Below are positions 35,796 to 46,584 of a stretch of DNA of 64,000 nt, one piece after another. The position numbers and the translations under genes are program-made. The notes under the pieces were generated by a model that saw only the letters and a list, made by a program, of their open reading frames with translations, was not told the DNA's origin and made no database searches. Every line of letters begins with the position of its first letter. Within the stretch, counting starts at the first letter, position 1. Source of the stretch: Hydractinia symbiolongicarpus (lineage: Eukaryota > Cnidaria > Hydrozoa > Anthoathecata > Hydractiniidae); contig NC_079875.1 of the NCBI RefSeq assembly GCF_029227915.1, positions 31,563,501 to 31,627,500 on the forward strand, read 5' to 3'.

Positions 35796-38700
35796 AACGA
35801 GATCTGTTTTTCATTATAGTTAGCATGCGTAACGACAGATTCATTTGTAACTGTGGTAATTTGTTTGCTTCGATTTGTGTATTGTGCTAGACTCGGCAAA
35901 CCTTTTACGACAAATTGATCAATTCCACGTAGACATTATGCCTTCTGGATTTATTTTAGTGCTGACGGAACTCTTCTAAGTTTTCAAATTAATCGAACAC
36001 GGTTCATTCCACAAAAGTTATAAAATCCTTTGATTTTATTTATGCAAGCAATGACATAGAGTCGGTCCATAGAAACTCACCGATCAATTTCACGTTACCA
36101 AGCAATTATTTTACCGAACCGATTAATCAACTTAAAAAAAATTTCCCAACAGCTTCAACGTTGGTATAGATGATTCTCTCATCGGCGCAAGTCTTTATTT
36201 AGCGGTAAATAAGACTTACAGAATAGTAAACAGTCCTCGTTTGTCTTACTTGAATGTCTCATTTGAAATAACAACATCTTTTTTCTTGATAAATGATCGA
36301 GCACGACTTGAATAATTTTTGGGGGTGGCACTGTTTTTTTACAGTTCTGCTTAACAACAGGCGAGCTCTTGACACTAAGAACATTTCGTGCGAACCTGTT
36401 TTGCTTAACAATGTGTTCATCCGTGAATACATTCAAACATTGTCCTCGGGTGTTTACTGAGGTCCTTTATATAGGTAGTCAATCACGTTTGGTCTAAATT
36501 ACTTTACTGAAGGTCGAGAAAAACTTGTGACGTGATCAAGATTGTTTTTTTTATCGAACAAGTAGCTTTGTTAGTCGCTCTAAACATGAATTAAAATTAT
36601 TAAGCAGATGATCCGCCTAAACGGTAAGCGCACCTCAAAGCGATGGTCGTTTTTTTTTGTGTTTATCTATGGGAATTATTATAAACCCATTCTATTATTC
36701 ATCAAAACCTTCTTACCCATTCGTCCAAACGGTGTTCAGCGGGCGTATATACAACATGTGTATTATTCACCCATGTCATCGACAAGACTATTCAACACCC
36801 AGCCAAGTCTGGCTTCTACTCTCACAGCTTCACGTGATAGTACGAAAGAGTAAAATTATAAATATACGTTGTGGAAATTGTAAGAACATTTTCAAATGTA
36901 AGCTTTAGTTGATGTCTGATAGTACAAATCCGGACCAGGTCGCATGGAGCGAAACTCTAACAACTTCAACAGAGTCAAATTGATTCAAAAGGAAGAGCAA
37001 TCTTGCATTACCTATTTCGATACTGACCCTGTAGATGAGAATATCAGAATGATACTGAAGCAAGAATATTTTTACAACGACACTGAAAAACGATTCGATA
37101 AAGGCACTATAAAAATGGCTCGAGAAATCCTTATCAACCGGTATAAATACCGTGAGAAAATAGTATTACGCTCTTAAAAATTATATACTTTATGAATGTA
37201 AAAGGCCATCAGTTTCCTTCACAAATTTTAACATTTTTTTGAAAGACGTGCACACGTCGGTTAGAAGATCAGCGTTATGTCAGCAACTTATTTTGTATGA
37301 ATTTTAATACTGAAAGTTTCTGCAGTTTAAATGAAAATCATTTCTTTCGTCGATATATTTTTAGGCTTGTTCTTTACGTCTTATCATGTCCTGTTAATGA
37401 TTTTTCATAAATTTGGCATACTGTATTGTTATGAAAAAATTGCAACTCAGATACCTCCTGGCTACGATGTAATTTTATGAAAATATAGCTGATTCTACAA
37501 TATGAGGTAAATGTGTTAAAAAGATCTCCGTTTATTAAATTTTCCGAATATAGAAGGAGCGTTTCTTAGAGGGGGCGTTTGTTTAAAATATCTAGCGATG
37601 ATTCCGCACAGTAAACGTGCAGTTATTTTAGGTTGGTTTACTCAAAATTTGCCCCACCTCTAACAATGATATAATGTATAAAGATACTACTTTTACTGCT
37701 TGTTTTGTTCACAACAAGAAATCATGGCTTGATTGAAATGTTTTGTTTTATTTTGCCCCAAACTTTGTATCCAGCATTTAAATTATATTTACTTTAAAGC
37801 ACTGAATTTATTTTCTTTTTTCAAACACTGAAATGGAGGTTGTTTCAATAAGTACAACTTTAAAAGTCTTCTTTTTGGTATTGTATTTTGCATATAATGA
37901 CCTTCTTTCAGATTTAAAAAAAGATTTCTGTAAATACATCATTTAAATGAGGAAGAGATGGGTACTGTCAACAGTCATTTCAACTCGTTATTAGGTTCAT
38001 TTGGAAATGAATCTCTGCTCGCATTTCACTCTGGCTAGGGTGTTAAACGTTTACAATAATATCTGCCATTAGAATTACGAAATTGAACTTGAAATTCACA
38101 GAGGGACTTTAATCTACCAAAATCATTATGAAAGATTTTAACATGTGACTATCAATTTTTTTCCGGTTTTTATCCGATAATCAGTTCCTGGAATAATACG
38201 TCGAAGTATTTAGCAAAACAAATTCTAAAAAAAGATCCCGCTTTCTTTTACCTGAAAGTTTAAAGTTTCTTTGTTATATTTATTTAACATCTTGTGTTTA
38301 AAAAAAGGATTCATGGATCGTAAATATAAGTACAAATCAGTGAAAAATGTTTTTTCACTTCTCTGGTTGCGCCGATGGCTGCAAACGCCGCTGTGTGAGC
38401 TTATGAACGTTTGGTCCAATGAATAATTACAAACTTGATCCTCGGATCGCAAATCGGTGTTAGTAGGAAATCATACTTAACCACGTTTCGTAGGTGTTTT
38501 AATTAATGAAAGTATGCCGAATAGCAACCTGGGTAATTTTTAATGCGACACAAAGAGTTACAGCAATCTATAATTCTTTGTTTTGTCCGGTTTTGTTTAA
38601 GCACCTCCTCAACCAAAGAACTGGACAATAAGAAGTGTCCATTTTTGCAATCATATTTTTATTCCCCTCTCATTATTGATCTGTTTTTGATTTGGGTAGA

Positions 38701-39419
38701 AATATATCTACGTGTTCTGTGTTGAACAAACGTTCGCTAATTCTCACAAAACCTGTGAAACTATGAACTGACAAAAGAACAACTATTAAAAGATGTAGTA
38801 AATTTTCTAAAGCGGCTTTAAGTAAGTCTAGCGCATTATTTGGTTTCTGTAGCGTTCTGACCTCCCACAGCAGCGAAAGTTGCCTGTATTTCGGATGAAG
38901 CGTTGTCCATTGCTGAAATGAACTGCACGTGTACTTTTTTAAATAAATAAATAAACTTCATGTTAAAGCTTATATAGTTCTCCTTCGCTGAGCATACTTT
39001 TGGTTACCAGAACCAAAGAAAATTATATTTCGACTTTAACTAACTTATTACAGTGGCACAAATTATTTTTAGCTTGAATTTTGGGTGGGGTAACCTAAAG
39101 TGTGGTTGAGCCTTGCTCGAAATTTTAACAGAGCCACCAAGTAGCACGATTTGCCACCTTTGTACAGGCCTTTCGAGTGGTAAGGCTAGCTGGAGTTGAA
39201 ATTATTTTTTTTGCTAATTTATAATTAATGCGATGAGAAATAATCAAAATAGTTAGCCCGCCTACTTATATATATAAATCAAAAACTAGGAACAGTTGGT
39301 TGCACTACAATAACATTGCATATTCCAAATCGAAAACAAAAAAATTTGTCTGAAGAAGTGCTAGTGATCTACAAAAAAAATGTGTAAATAAGTATTTACA
39401 AAACCTAGTGTATGAACGG
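35796..39419. other. No confident gene
   Basis: Two frames look slightly better than chance but match nothing I know: 36944-37177 on plus (77 residues, charged, starting MERNSNNFNR) and 36179-36436 on minus (85 residues, basic, with VPPPKIIQVVLDHLSRKK). A GGGGGCGTTTGTTTAAA patch near 37575 resembles the repeat at 54.5-54.8 kb. Nothing else is supported. Confidence 0.4.
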
Positions 39420-39702
39420 TTAAAAAAAACTATATAAGAATAATGATAATATATCTGTCCGGTAAGTGGTCTTCAGTAACCGTGTCGATTTGAATTTGTG
39501 GACAACTACATGAGTTATCTTGTAACACAAATTCTCTTCCACTTTATTTGACAAGTCTTCGTAAAACGTAATGGGTATTGATCCAGTATTATCATAGGCA
39601 ATACCTTTCCGGAACTTCAACATACCATCATTATGTGACACAGTGTCAATATCTGTCAAGCTGGCGATAATTGCTTTGATGTTAACACGGCAAAATCCTG
39701 CT
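39420..39702 (-). CDS. Possible exon of an OB-fold (RPA1-like) protein
   Basis: The minus-strand frame encodes a segment with a hydrophobic strand, then LKFRKGIAYDNTGSIPITFY and EDLSNKVEENLCYKITHVVV. This is the strand order of an OB fold such as the large subunit of replication protein A (a TGSIPLTLWED-like core). The beginning is open without an ATG and the end runs into low-complexity residues, so this would be one exon or a fragment. RPA-like OB proteins occur both as host genes and in some transposons. The family assignment is tentative. Confidence 0.35.
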
Positions 39703-40128
39703 TGTAGTTCAACAAGCGTTGATTAAAGTACTTCAATGGTGATAACCATTGGGTAACAGGTTAGGAAATATAATTATTTTATTTTTGTAATAGCAGGTAC
39801 CATCTTCGTTATAAAATACGTAATTGTTTTGGCGGGAATTACCTAAAATATAAAAACACTCAACGGACATTAAAACACGTGTTTATAATCTATACACGAC
39901 GTGGACAACTAATTCTGTTGAATTATGAATGAACAACCTTACGAACATGCGAAGTAGTGCTTTACATTTAATATTACATATAGATCCAACCCTCTCGTTT
40001 TTGCACAAACTCCCCTGTAACTCCGTACACAGCAAAAATTTCATTTCTGCAACCCCGAGGGAAGTAGGTACTTGCTGATTCCAGATTTATTTCGCTTCGC
40101 TGTTTGGTTATTATTTTGGACCCCTGAA

Positions 40129-40395
40129 TTACTTACAAAATTCAATAACAAAACATAATTTTGCGTAAGGTAAGTAAGGACACGCAAAAATCGTGGCTCC
40201 AAAATTCGCCCAGGACTTTTGTTTTCGCACTTCAGAAACATTAGAAGCCGACCACATATGTAAAATTGAATGTTTATCCTTTATACGCTCATCGCTTTCT
40301 TTATAAAAATAAATTATCATTTGTTCTTGAAAAACCAGTCTAGTGAACAGCGTTAAAAATGGTCCGGTCCCAGATTCTTCGATATCCGCATTATT
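40129..40395 (-). CDS. Possible exon, unknown protein
   Basis: A minus-strand frame of about 88 residues contains EESGTGPFLTLFTRLVFQEQ, a charged stretch and MWSASNVSEVRKQKSWANFG, ending in aromatic/cysteine-rich residues. The composition looks coding, but no domain is recognised. It lies 0.3 kb left of the Polinton and may be part of a host gene or another element. Confidence 0.25.
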   Translation of the reverse strand, partial: NNADIEESGTGPFLTLFTRLVFQEQMIIYFYKESDERIKDKHSILHMWSASNVSEVRKQKSWANFGATIFACPYLPYAKLCFVIEFCK

Positions 40396-40737
40396 TAGCA
40401 ATAACGTGACAATATTTAAAAGTCTGAAAAATCGAAATAAATAAGGCGGGTTGACATGCTATATCTATAAAGGTGTCCAGGGTTGTAGATAATAAAAGCA
40501 AACCTTCCTTGCAAATCCCAATACGCATCATTGTATTCTAAAAAATATAAAACTTAGTTTTGTTTGTTGTTGTTTTTTTGTTTATTTTTCAGAAAAACAG
40601 GGAAATATATGGATGAATGATGATATGAATATGAATATTTGTAGTATTTAAAAAAATAGTTCATATCAAAGTTATTTGTACGAATAATGAAATCACTGTT
40701 TAAAATACCTGCTTCTTCGAGAGATAGGAAAATGTTC

Positions 40738-40846
40738 ATTCTGGTGCAGTCGCGCACGCATATCATACAGCAAATGACTAAAACTGCTCTAGAAATGACG
40801 TCACGCTTCATTGCATAATATAGGGACTTTCCTCTAGTCGATGACC
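40738..40846 (+). repeat. Polinton left terminal inverted repeat
   Basis: Runs from ATTCTGGTGCAGTCGCGC to CTAGTCGATGACC and matches the reverse complement of 52639-52747 with only a few substitutions over 109 bp. The outer limit is where similarity to the right end stops. The true end could lie further out, because the right flank is rearranged. Confidence 0.9.
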
Positions 40847-40891
40847 GCACCAGAAAAATGCTGGTTGAAGTCTAAAATATATAATAAAGAA

Positions 40892-43800
40892 ATGAAACCA
40901 TTACGCGATCAGGCAAAAGCCCGAGGATTCAGTGGATATTAAAAGCTACGCAAAGCCGATCTTATGCACTACTGGAGGCACCACGACAAACTGCTCCTGC
41001 TCCAGAATCAAGGCCACAAGCATCCACACCCGAAGTAATGAATGTCTTTGAGCGTCAAGAGATGGCAAAGATTAGTTCAATTAAGAGCAAAATTGAACCA
41101 CGACTCCTCAAACCAGATGCCATGAATGTTTTTGAGCGTAAAGAGATGTCAAAGACTCGCCCAGTAGTCAAGAGTAAGTTGCGAGAATGGTCTGATTGGC
41201 TTGTGAATTATGTACCAGAGGGTATTAGAAAGCCTGTTCGGAATATATATGCATCTGCAAAAAATCGTATCCTTGCCCTTTATGATGGAGCTAAGAAGAC
41301 TCTGATGGCATAGATGGTACAGATGTCGATGGGTACTTAGGGATGGTGCAATCGCACGTGAAAACCTTGCTTCTCAACCAGGTTAAAGACATAGGGTCTG
41401 CAAAGACGCAATTCTCCCTCTGGATCCTATGGAAGAAACCAGTGGAGGGTACCAGCGAGTTTATCGAGGTGGATAAAGTCTTTCACAGCAACATGACACC
41501 AATCTTCCAGGGTAGCGATGTGGAGGAGGTGTTGGATACGATGTTTACCCAAGTCAAAACGCAGCACTTCCTAAAAGCGGCTTTAGCATCGGTCGAATCA
41601 TGCATCCCGATGTAGACCTCCACAAGCTCAAGTTGACGAAGGCTACCATTAATCCATAGAACAATGATGAAGAGTGTTTCAAGTGGAGTATCATAGCAGC
41701 GCTACATCATGAGGAAATAAAATACAATCCAGAATGCATAAGTAAGCTGGGATCCTATGCGGAGGTATATAGCTGGCAAGGCATTGAGTTTCCAACAATC
41801 ATCAAGGACATCTCTAAATTCGAGAAGAACAACCCAGACATCGCAGTGAATGTCTTATTCGTGACGGGGAAGACGTGCAATATCCTACGTCGTTCGACAC
41901 ACAACGAACGCGAGAAACAGGTTAATCTGCTACTCCTCACGAATGACAAGAAGACCAACTATATAACCATCAAAAATCTCTCACGGCTATTGGGTAGTGA
42001 TATATCAAAGAATCATCCAAAGATGCACTTCTGTATGAACTGCTTACAAGCCTTTCCAACAATCGAATTGCGAGACAAACATTATACCTACTGCAAAGAT
42101 AACGAAGCGGTCAAGATCACGATGCCAACCGAAAAGGAAAAGTGGCTCTACTACAAGGATGTTCAACAGCAATTTAAGGTACCCTTCGCCATATATGCAG
42201 ATTTCAAGAGCCTTTTGATCCCAATGAAAGAGAAGGCGAAGGAGACCAAGATGAAAAAGTTGAATAAGCACGTAGCGTGTGGGTGGTGCACGTATAGTAC
42301 CTTCGCATATGGGGATGTACTCGATCCCTTGTATAGATATCGTGGCAAAAACTGCGTGAAAATGTTCGTCCAACACCTAGAGGATAAAGTAAAGCGGCTC
42401 TATACTACCTCCCCACAGCATGACATGCTGCCCTTAACTGAGGTGCTACAAAGAGAGTACGAAGCGGCAAAGATATGTCACATCTGCATGAAACCCTTCG
42501 ACGACCCGAAGATTCGCAGAGTTCGGGATCACTGTCACTACACCGGTCTATATGGGGGTGCCGCGCACAATACCTGCAATTTCAACTATAAAATACCCAG
42601 CCACGTACCCGTGATTTTCCACAATCTTTCAGGGTACGACGCCCACTTGTTCATTAGAGAATTGGGGGAGAAGTATGATACTCAGGATATCGGTTGTATC
42701 GCTGAAAACACGGAAATGTATTTCTCCTTCAACTTAAAATGCAAGGTACCAATTGCAAGCATGGGGTACGGTGATGGTGATACGTATAAGAAGATCGAAA
42801 TCAGGTTCATCGACAGCTGTCGCTTTATGACATTCTCGTTAGAGAAATTGGCAAGCCACCTCGATGATGAACAGTGTAAAAATCTCCGTTGGTATTTCGC
42901 TGAGGATGACACTTTTAAACTCATACGCAGAAAAGGTGTCTATCCCTACGAATTCGTGAATTCCTGGCAATAATTTAAAGAAACTAAGCTACCTCCCAGA
43001 GAGGCCTTCTATAGTAATTTGAATATGAAGGGTATAAGCGAGGAAGACTTCGAGCATGCAAAAGAAGTATTGAAGATCATCAATCCAAAGGGTGCTGAGG
43101 TCAACATGGGTGACTGCCATGATATATACCTCGTTGCAGACGTCCTGCTATTGACTGACATCTTCCAGAGCTTTAGAGGAGTGTGTCAGGAGAACTACAA
43201 GCTTGACCCCGCCCACTTCTACAGCGCACGCGGTTTAGCATGGAAAGCAGCGTTGAAGTACACAGAAATCAAGGTGGAGTTGCTAACAAACCCTGATATG
43301 CTCCTGATGTTTGAAAAAGGTATTCGAGGCGGTACAACCCAAGCTGTACACCTATATGTCAAAGCTAATAACAGGTATATGGGGGACCAATATGACCAGG
43401 AGGCTGAGTCGTCATACTTGCAGTACCTTGACGCCAACAATCTATATGGCTTTGCCATGTGTCAAGACCTACCCACGCATGGATTCAAATGGCTATCGAA
43501 CGTTGAAACCTTTACAGAGAAGAGGATTTAGAAATTGGTCGCTGACAACAAGCACGGCCACATCTTGGAGGTTGATATCGATTATCCAAAGAGCCTGCTT
43601 GACAAGCACAACGAACTGCCTTTCCTGCGGGAGCGCAAGTTGACTCATAGGGTTGAAAAATTGATACCCAATCTGTAACATAAGATTAAATACGTGGTAC
43701 ATATCGGGGCTCTTCATCAAGCTTTAAAACACGGGCTCGAGCTTAAAAAAGTACATAGAGTCATACAGTTTAATCAAAAGCCCTGGCTGAGGGACTATAT

Positions 43801-44093
43801 AGATCATAACATGAGGGTGGGAACGGCTGCCAAAAACGAGTTCCAGAAGGACTGTTACAAGCTTATGAATCTCTCGGTGTTTGGCAAAACTATGGAGAAT
43901 ATTCGCAATCATTGCAACATCAAGCTAGTCACAAATGAAGCTTCGTATATGAAGCTCGTCATGCAACCAAATTTTAGGGGTGGAACCTACTTCAGTGAAA
44001 ACCTTATGGGTGTTGAAATGGGTAGGACGGGAATCAAAATGAATAAGTCGGTGTATATCGGTCAAACTATATTGGATCTTTCAAAGACTTTGA
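40892..44093 (+). pseudogene. Polinton protein-primed DNA polymerase B, disrupted and truncated
   Basis: Replicates the element in active copies. The start at 40892 follows ATATATAATAAAG. The order is a SAP-like N-terminus (LRDQAKARGFSGY), a long leader, an exonuclease-I-like site where DxE has become DFK (ADFKSL), a Zn/HNH-like CHIC...DHCHYTG...CN segment, ExoII (FHNLSGYDAH), polymerase motif A (YLDANNLYGFAM) and motif B (KLMNLSVFGKTMEN). Motif C (DTDS) and the thumb are missing; the frame passes straight into another protein at about 44093. In-frame stops lie at 40940, 41658, 42971, 43529 and 43676, with frame changes near 40965, 41310 and 41590. The gene cannot make a polymerase. Related genes encode roughly 1,000-1,200 residues. 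Confidence 0.9.
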
Positions 44094-44509
44094 AAGTTGC
44101 ACGTAAAGGTAACCTCTTGCCAAAAAAGTGTACGGAAGCTTATATTGACAAAGCATCAGACGAGGTTATCGATAAGGTATACTCTGAGTTCATCCAACGT
44201 AAGATCCAGGAAAAAGGTACAAAGACTGCTAAGGCACTGTCAGCTCATGCGATAAACATGTACACGAAGGCTATAGGGAACGTATTGACCCACGATAGTC
44301 CCGAAGGCTTGAGGCAAGATATCGAGGAGGACTCCATTGTCAAGGATAGCATGGCTGACTTGGGGATACTGGTATTTTCCGCTTTCGGAAAGCTTTTGAC
44401 ACCCGTGCTTATTGCTGCGCACACGATTAATCACACCCAGCTCTCAACGTCCAAAGTAGTTGAAGAAAAGGTTGATGAAGAGCAACAAAAAGTTGAGCAG
44501 CGCGTGTAG
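44093..44509 (+). pseudogene. Conserved Polinton protein, 5' end lost, fused to polymerase remnant
   Basis: From about KVARKGNLLPKKC onward the frame encodes a helical protein unlike polymerase: charged helices, LRQDIEEDSIVKDSMADLG, then a hydrophobic stretch (ILVFSAFGKLLTPVLIAAH) that could be a membrane segment, and an acidic glutamine-rich end. I have seen this arrangement as a separate small protein in cnidarian Polintons; its function is unknown. Here its start is gone and the frame is continuous with the polymerase, which indicates an internal deletion spanning both genes. Confidence 0.6.
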
Positions 44510-44525
44510 TATTATTATCAATTAA

Positions 44526-44825
44526 CAACAAACCGAGACCGTCGAAAAAATTTTTGAAATCCACAAAAAGCATCCGGGAAGGGTTGCCCAGATGCACAGA
44601 CTAGCGGCACTGATGAGGGAGAGAAAGCTTGGAAGAGCGCCGCCCCAGAAAGAACCCATGACGTTTAGAGAGTTCCTGCGATACTTTGAGAGAGATTTAA
44701 ACACTCCTGAAGCCATACTCACGGGGATAAAAGAGACTATGGAGATCCTAGAAGACCAGGGTCTATGCCTTGTTCTTAATGTAAAAAGAAGTGATTTTAT
44801 AAGTCTCATGACTTATAGGAAATGA
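44526..44825 (+). CDS. Small conserved Polinton protein, ~98 residues
   Basis: An open frame from just after a TAA at 44523 to 44825. The first ATG is at 44592, but coding-like sequence (EKIFEIHKKHPGRVAQM) starts earlier, so the original start is probably mutated. It is basic, contains MTFREFLRYFERDLNTPEAI, and overlaps the next gene by four bases (ATGA). It is likely a helical, perhaps nucleic-acid-associated protein; its function is unknown. Confidence 0.5.
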   Translation, partial: QQTETVEKIFEIHKKHPGRVAQMHRLAALMRERKLGRAPPQKEPMTFREFLRYFERDLNTPEAILTGIKETMEILEDQGLCLVLNVKRSDFISLMTYRK

Positions 44826-45247
44826 GTAAAGAGTCTACTAGCCAGATAATTACCAAGAAAAACGAGGGTCGTGTTGCTGCTGGCAGGAGACTTGCCGAAA
44901 GGAACCGCAATAACAAGGCCAACCTAAAGAAGAACGTGGGCAAAAGTACTTTGCAAGAGGGTCAGGAACCTGCCACAGGTCCCTCCAAGTCCATGGACAG
45001 TGGATATATCTATGGAGCTGGGGGTCTTGTTGCTATATGCGCCTGTGTGGGAGGGGCATATTATATTTTCCGCAAAAAGCCCGCAATGGATCAACAGTCC
45101 GCCGAAACACGTGCACCAGAGCAGCGTCAACCTTTAAAGCCTCAAACCAAGCCCGATTTCGACTTCTTTTTACATTTGATAGTATATATAATAAATGAAT
45201 TCAAACGTTACCCCTCAGCGGAAGGAAATTATCGTTATTATATATAA
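44822..45247 (+). CDS. Polinton single-pass membrane protein
   Basis: ATG at 44822 overlaps the stop of the previous gene. The N-terminal 55 residues are basic and polar (GRVAAGRRLAERNRNN). One transmembrane helix follows at about residues 61-83 (GYIYGAGGLVAICACVGGAY), then a proline/glutamine tail. The last ~30 residues differ in character and overlap the next start at 45195, so the natural C-terminus was probably earlier and lost to a frameshift. A role in virion or membrane is only inferred from the helix. Confidence 0.55.
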   Translation: MSKESTSQIITKKNEGRVAAGRRLAERNRNNKANLKKNVGKSTLQEGQEPATGPSKSMDSGYIYGAGGLVAICACVGGAYYIFRKKPAMDQQSAETRAPEQRQPLKPQTKPDFDFFLHLIVYIINEFKRYPSAEGNYRYYI

Positions 45248-45445
45248 AACAGTCGTGGATCTAGGCTTTACATTCGCCCATGCAATGTCTGGAAAAAAGT
45301 TCCTGGGTATTCCGAGCCAAGCACCAAGATGGATATGAATGATATTATAAAGATAGTAGTCTACTTTACAGCGGGTCGAGGCTCGCGGAAAATGGCTTTT
45401 TCCAAGGGTTGGCTGCCGGCGAGTCTTGTTCCAAAACCTAAGTAA
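45195..45445 (+). pseudogene. Small Polinton protein, frameshifted
   Basis: ATG at 45195 follows TATATATAATAA directly. About 48 residues (MNSNVTPQRKEIIVIIYKT, then KKFLGIPSQAPR) run to a stop near 45340. The coding signal continues in another frame from DMNDIIKIVVYFTAG to a stop at 45443. Two hydrophobic stretches suggest a small membrane protein. The function is unknown. Confidence 0.45.
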
Positions 45446-45486
45446 GTTTACGAGTTTTATGTGTACCTCGAGGTATACATGGATAA

Positions 45487-46044
45487 ATGGCTCTCGATAT
45501 CGCAAAAGACCCTCGTACGGCAATATTTACCGGACCTACAAGCTGTGGTAAAACTCAGTGTGTATTGAACCTCCTGGAGAGTGAGTATAAGGGTCACTTT
45601 CACAATATAGTGATACTCTGTCCAACGATCCGCTGAAATAAGACTTATCTCGATAAAGAATCGCTTTGGAAGGATGAATGCATGTTCCTGATAGAGCCAC
45701 GAGACAAGTTGTGCGAGTGGATGAGTAAATTGTCGGGGCGCCTAGCGGGCGAGGAGACGTTGTTCATTGTTGACGATATGATCGCCGACGAGAGCCTCGA
45801 CAAGAAGCGTCAACTTCTGCTTGAGCTGGCCATCAGTGGGAGACATCGAAAGCACAGTTTATGTTTGTTAACGCAATCGTACAATGCCATCCCAAAGAAT
45901 CTGCGAAGGCAGAAGAAGCAGCTGTTCATATGGTACCCCCACGAGCGCAGCGATATGAAGCTGTTGGATGAGGAAACCAACATCATCTTGGATTGGAAGT
46001 CGATCAAGGCTAAACTCAAAAAGTCCAAGCATGCGTGCCTTTGA
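45487..46044 (+). pseudogene. Polinton packaging ATPase (FtsK/HerA-type), one nonsense codon
   Basis: Thought to pump DNA into capsids. The frame starts at ATG 45487; Walker A is GPTSCGKT at about residues 15-22 and Walker B is TLFIVDDM at about residues 94-101, followed by ISGRHRKHSLCLLTQSY, which carries the arginine and glutamine of the family. A TGA at 45634 replaces what is usually a Trp codon after CPTIR. The end (KSKHACL, stop at 46042) is shorter than in relatives. Apart from these two lesions the domain is complete. Confidence 0.88.
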
Positions 46045-46063
46045 AGTGATGTATATATAATAA

Positions 46064-46267
46064 ATGTCTTACACCAAAAGATTGGAAAACCAACTAAAGG
46101 CTTGTCACGAAGAAATGGACCGGATTCCTCATCTTGAGCGAAGCTTAGAGGCTCTGGATTAAGAAATCCATGAATTAAGGAAAAAGGAGAAAAATAATAG
46201 AATTGATAACATTTTATTTGGTTTTGCGGTCACTGCTCTAACACTTCATTACATGCTGAAGAAATAA
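46064..46267 (+). pseudogene. Small coiled-coil membrane protein, one nonsense codon
   Basis: The ATG at 46064 follows GTATATATAATAA. About 67 codons encode a charged helical part (LENQLKACHEEMDRIPHLE), more coiled coil, and a C-terminal membrane segment (NILFGFAVTALTLHYML). TAA at 46160 interrupts codon 33. Small proteins of this design are common in Polintons; the function is unknown. Confidence 0.5.
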
Positions 46268-46305
46268 ACCATTTCACGTCATGAAATAGGTTCGCTAGCA
46301 ACGAG

Positions 46306-46498
46306 TCTCTTGGCAAAACTAAAATCCTCATGATATCGGTAAGTACAAAATGCGGCTTGGTGACGCTATTAATGATCTCCAAGTACCCACAGCCAGATAT
46401 GATATAAGGACGTTATAAATGCTTTGCATAAGGAGGTCCTTATTGACCCCCTTCATCAAGACACGGTTTTACTGACGAAACCACGACGTCAAAATTAA
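46306..46498 (+). pseudogene. Remnant of the last rightward Polinton gene
   Basis: Coding-like sequence in two frames: DIGKYKMRLGDAINDLQVPT, then after a frame change KDVINALHKEVLIDPLHQDT, ending at TAA 46496-46498. The stop codon sits inside the first hairpin at 46495. No start is preserved. I do not recognise a function. Confidence 0.35.
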
Positions 46499-46527
46499 TA
46501 GGTGTATGTGACACATACACCTATTAA
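46495..46527. terminator. Perfect 16-bp hairpin between convergent genes
   Basis: TTAATAGGTGTATGTG is followed, after a single A, by its exact reverse complement. It lies at the only meeting point of the rightward and leftward gene blocks, with the stop codon of the last rightward gene inside it. A role in transcript 3'-end formation is inferred from position and symmetry. Confidence 0.55.
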
Positions 46528-46534
46528 ACTTAGC

Positions 46535-46557
46535 AAGTCCCCCGCTGCGGGGGACTT
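46535..46557. terminator. Second perfect hairpin, GC-rich, 11 bp
   Basis: AAGTCCCCCGC, a single T, then the exact reverse complement. It starts seven bases after the first hairpin ends and 27 bases before the integrase stop at 46585. GC-rich in an AT-rich setting and symmetrical, so it can serve both strands. Confidence 0.55.
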
Positions 46558-46584
46558 GATGAAATGGTCCTCGGACTCGTGAAT

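Noticed and set aside
40738-40846. A clean 6-bp Polinton target-site duplication
   Set aside because: Flanks TGTTCA and TAATTG do not match, and the right flank is a rearranged piece of the element.
40554-40850. 98-residue minus-strand frame at the left Polinton end as a gene
   Set aside because: It lies across the terminal repeat and flank, and a similar frame at the right end diverges once outside the repeat. It looks like chance openness of the repeat.
40892-46267. Reassigned stop codons in the Polinton (TAA/TAG/TGA read as amino acids)
   Set aside because: All three stops occur in frame, at positions where relatives have different residues (Gln, Lys, Glu, Trp). Frameshifts and deletions accompany them, so ordinary decay explains it.
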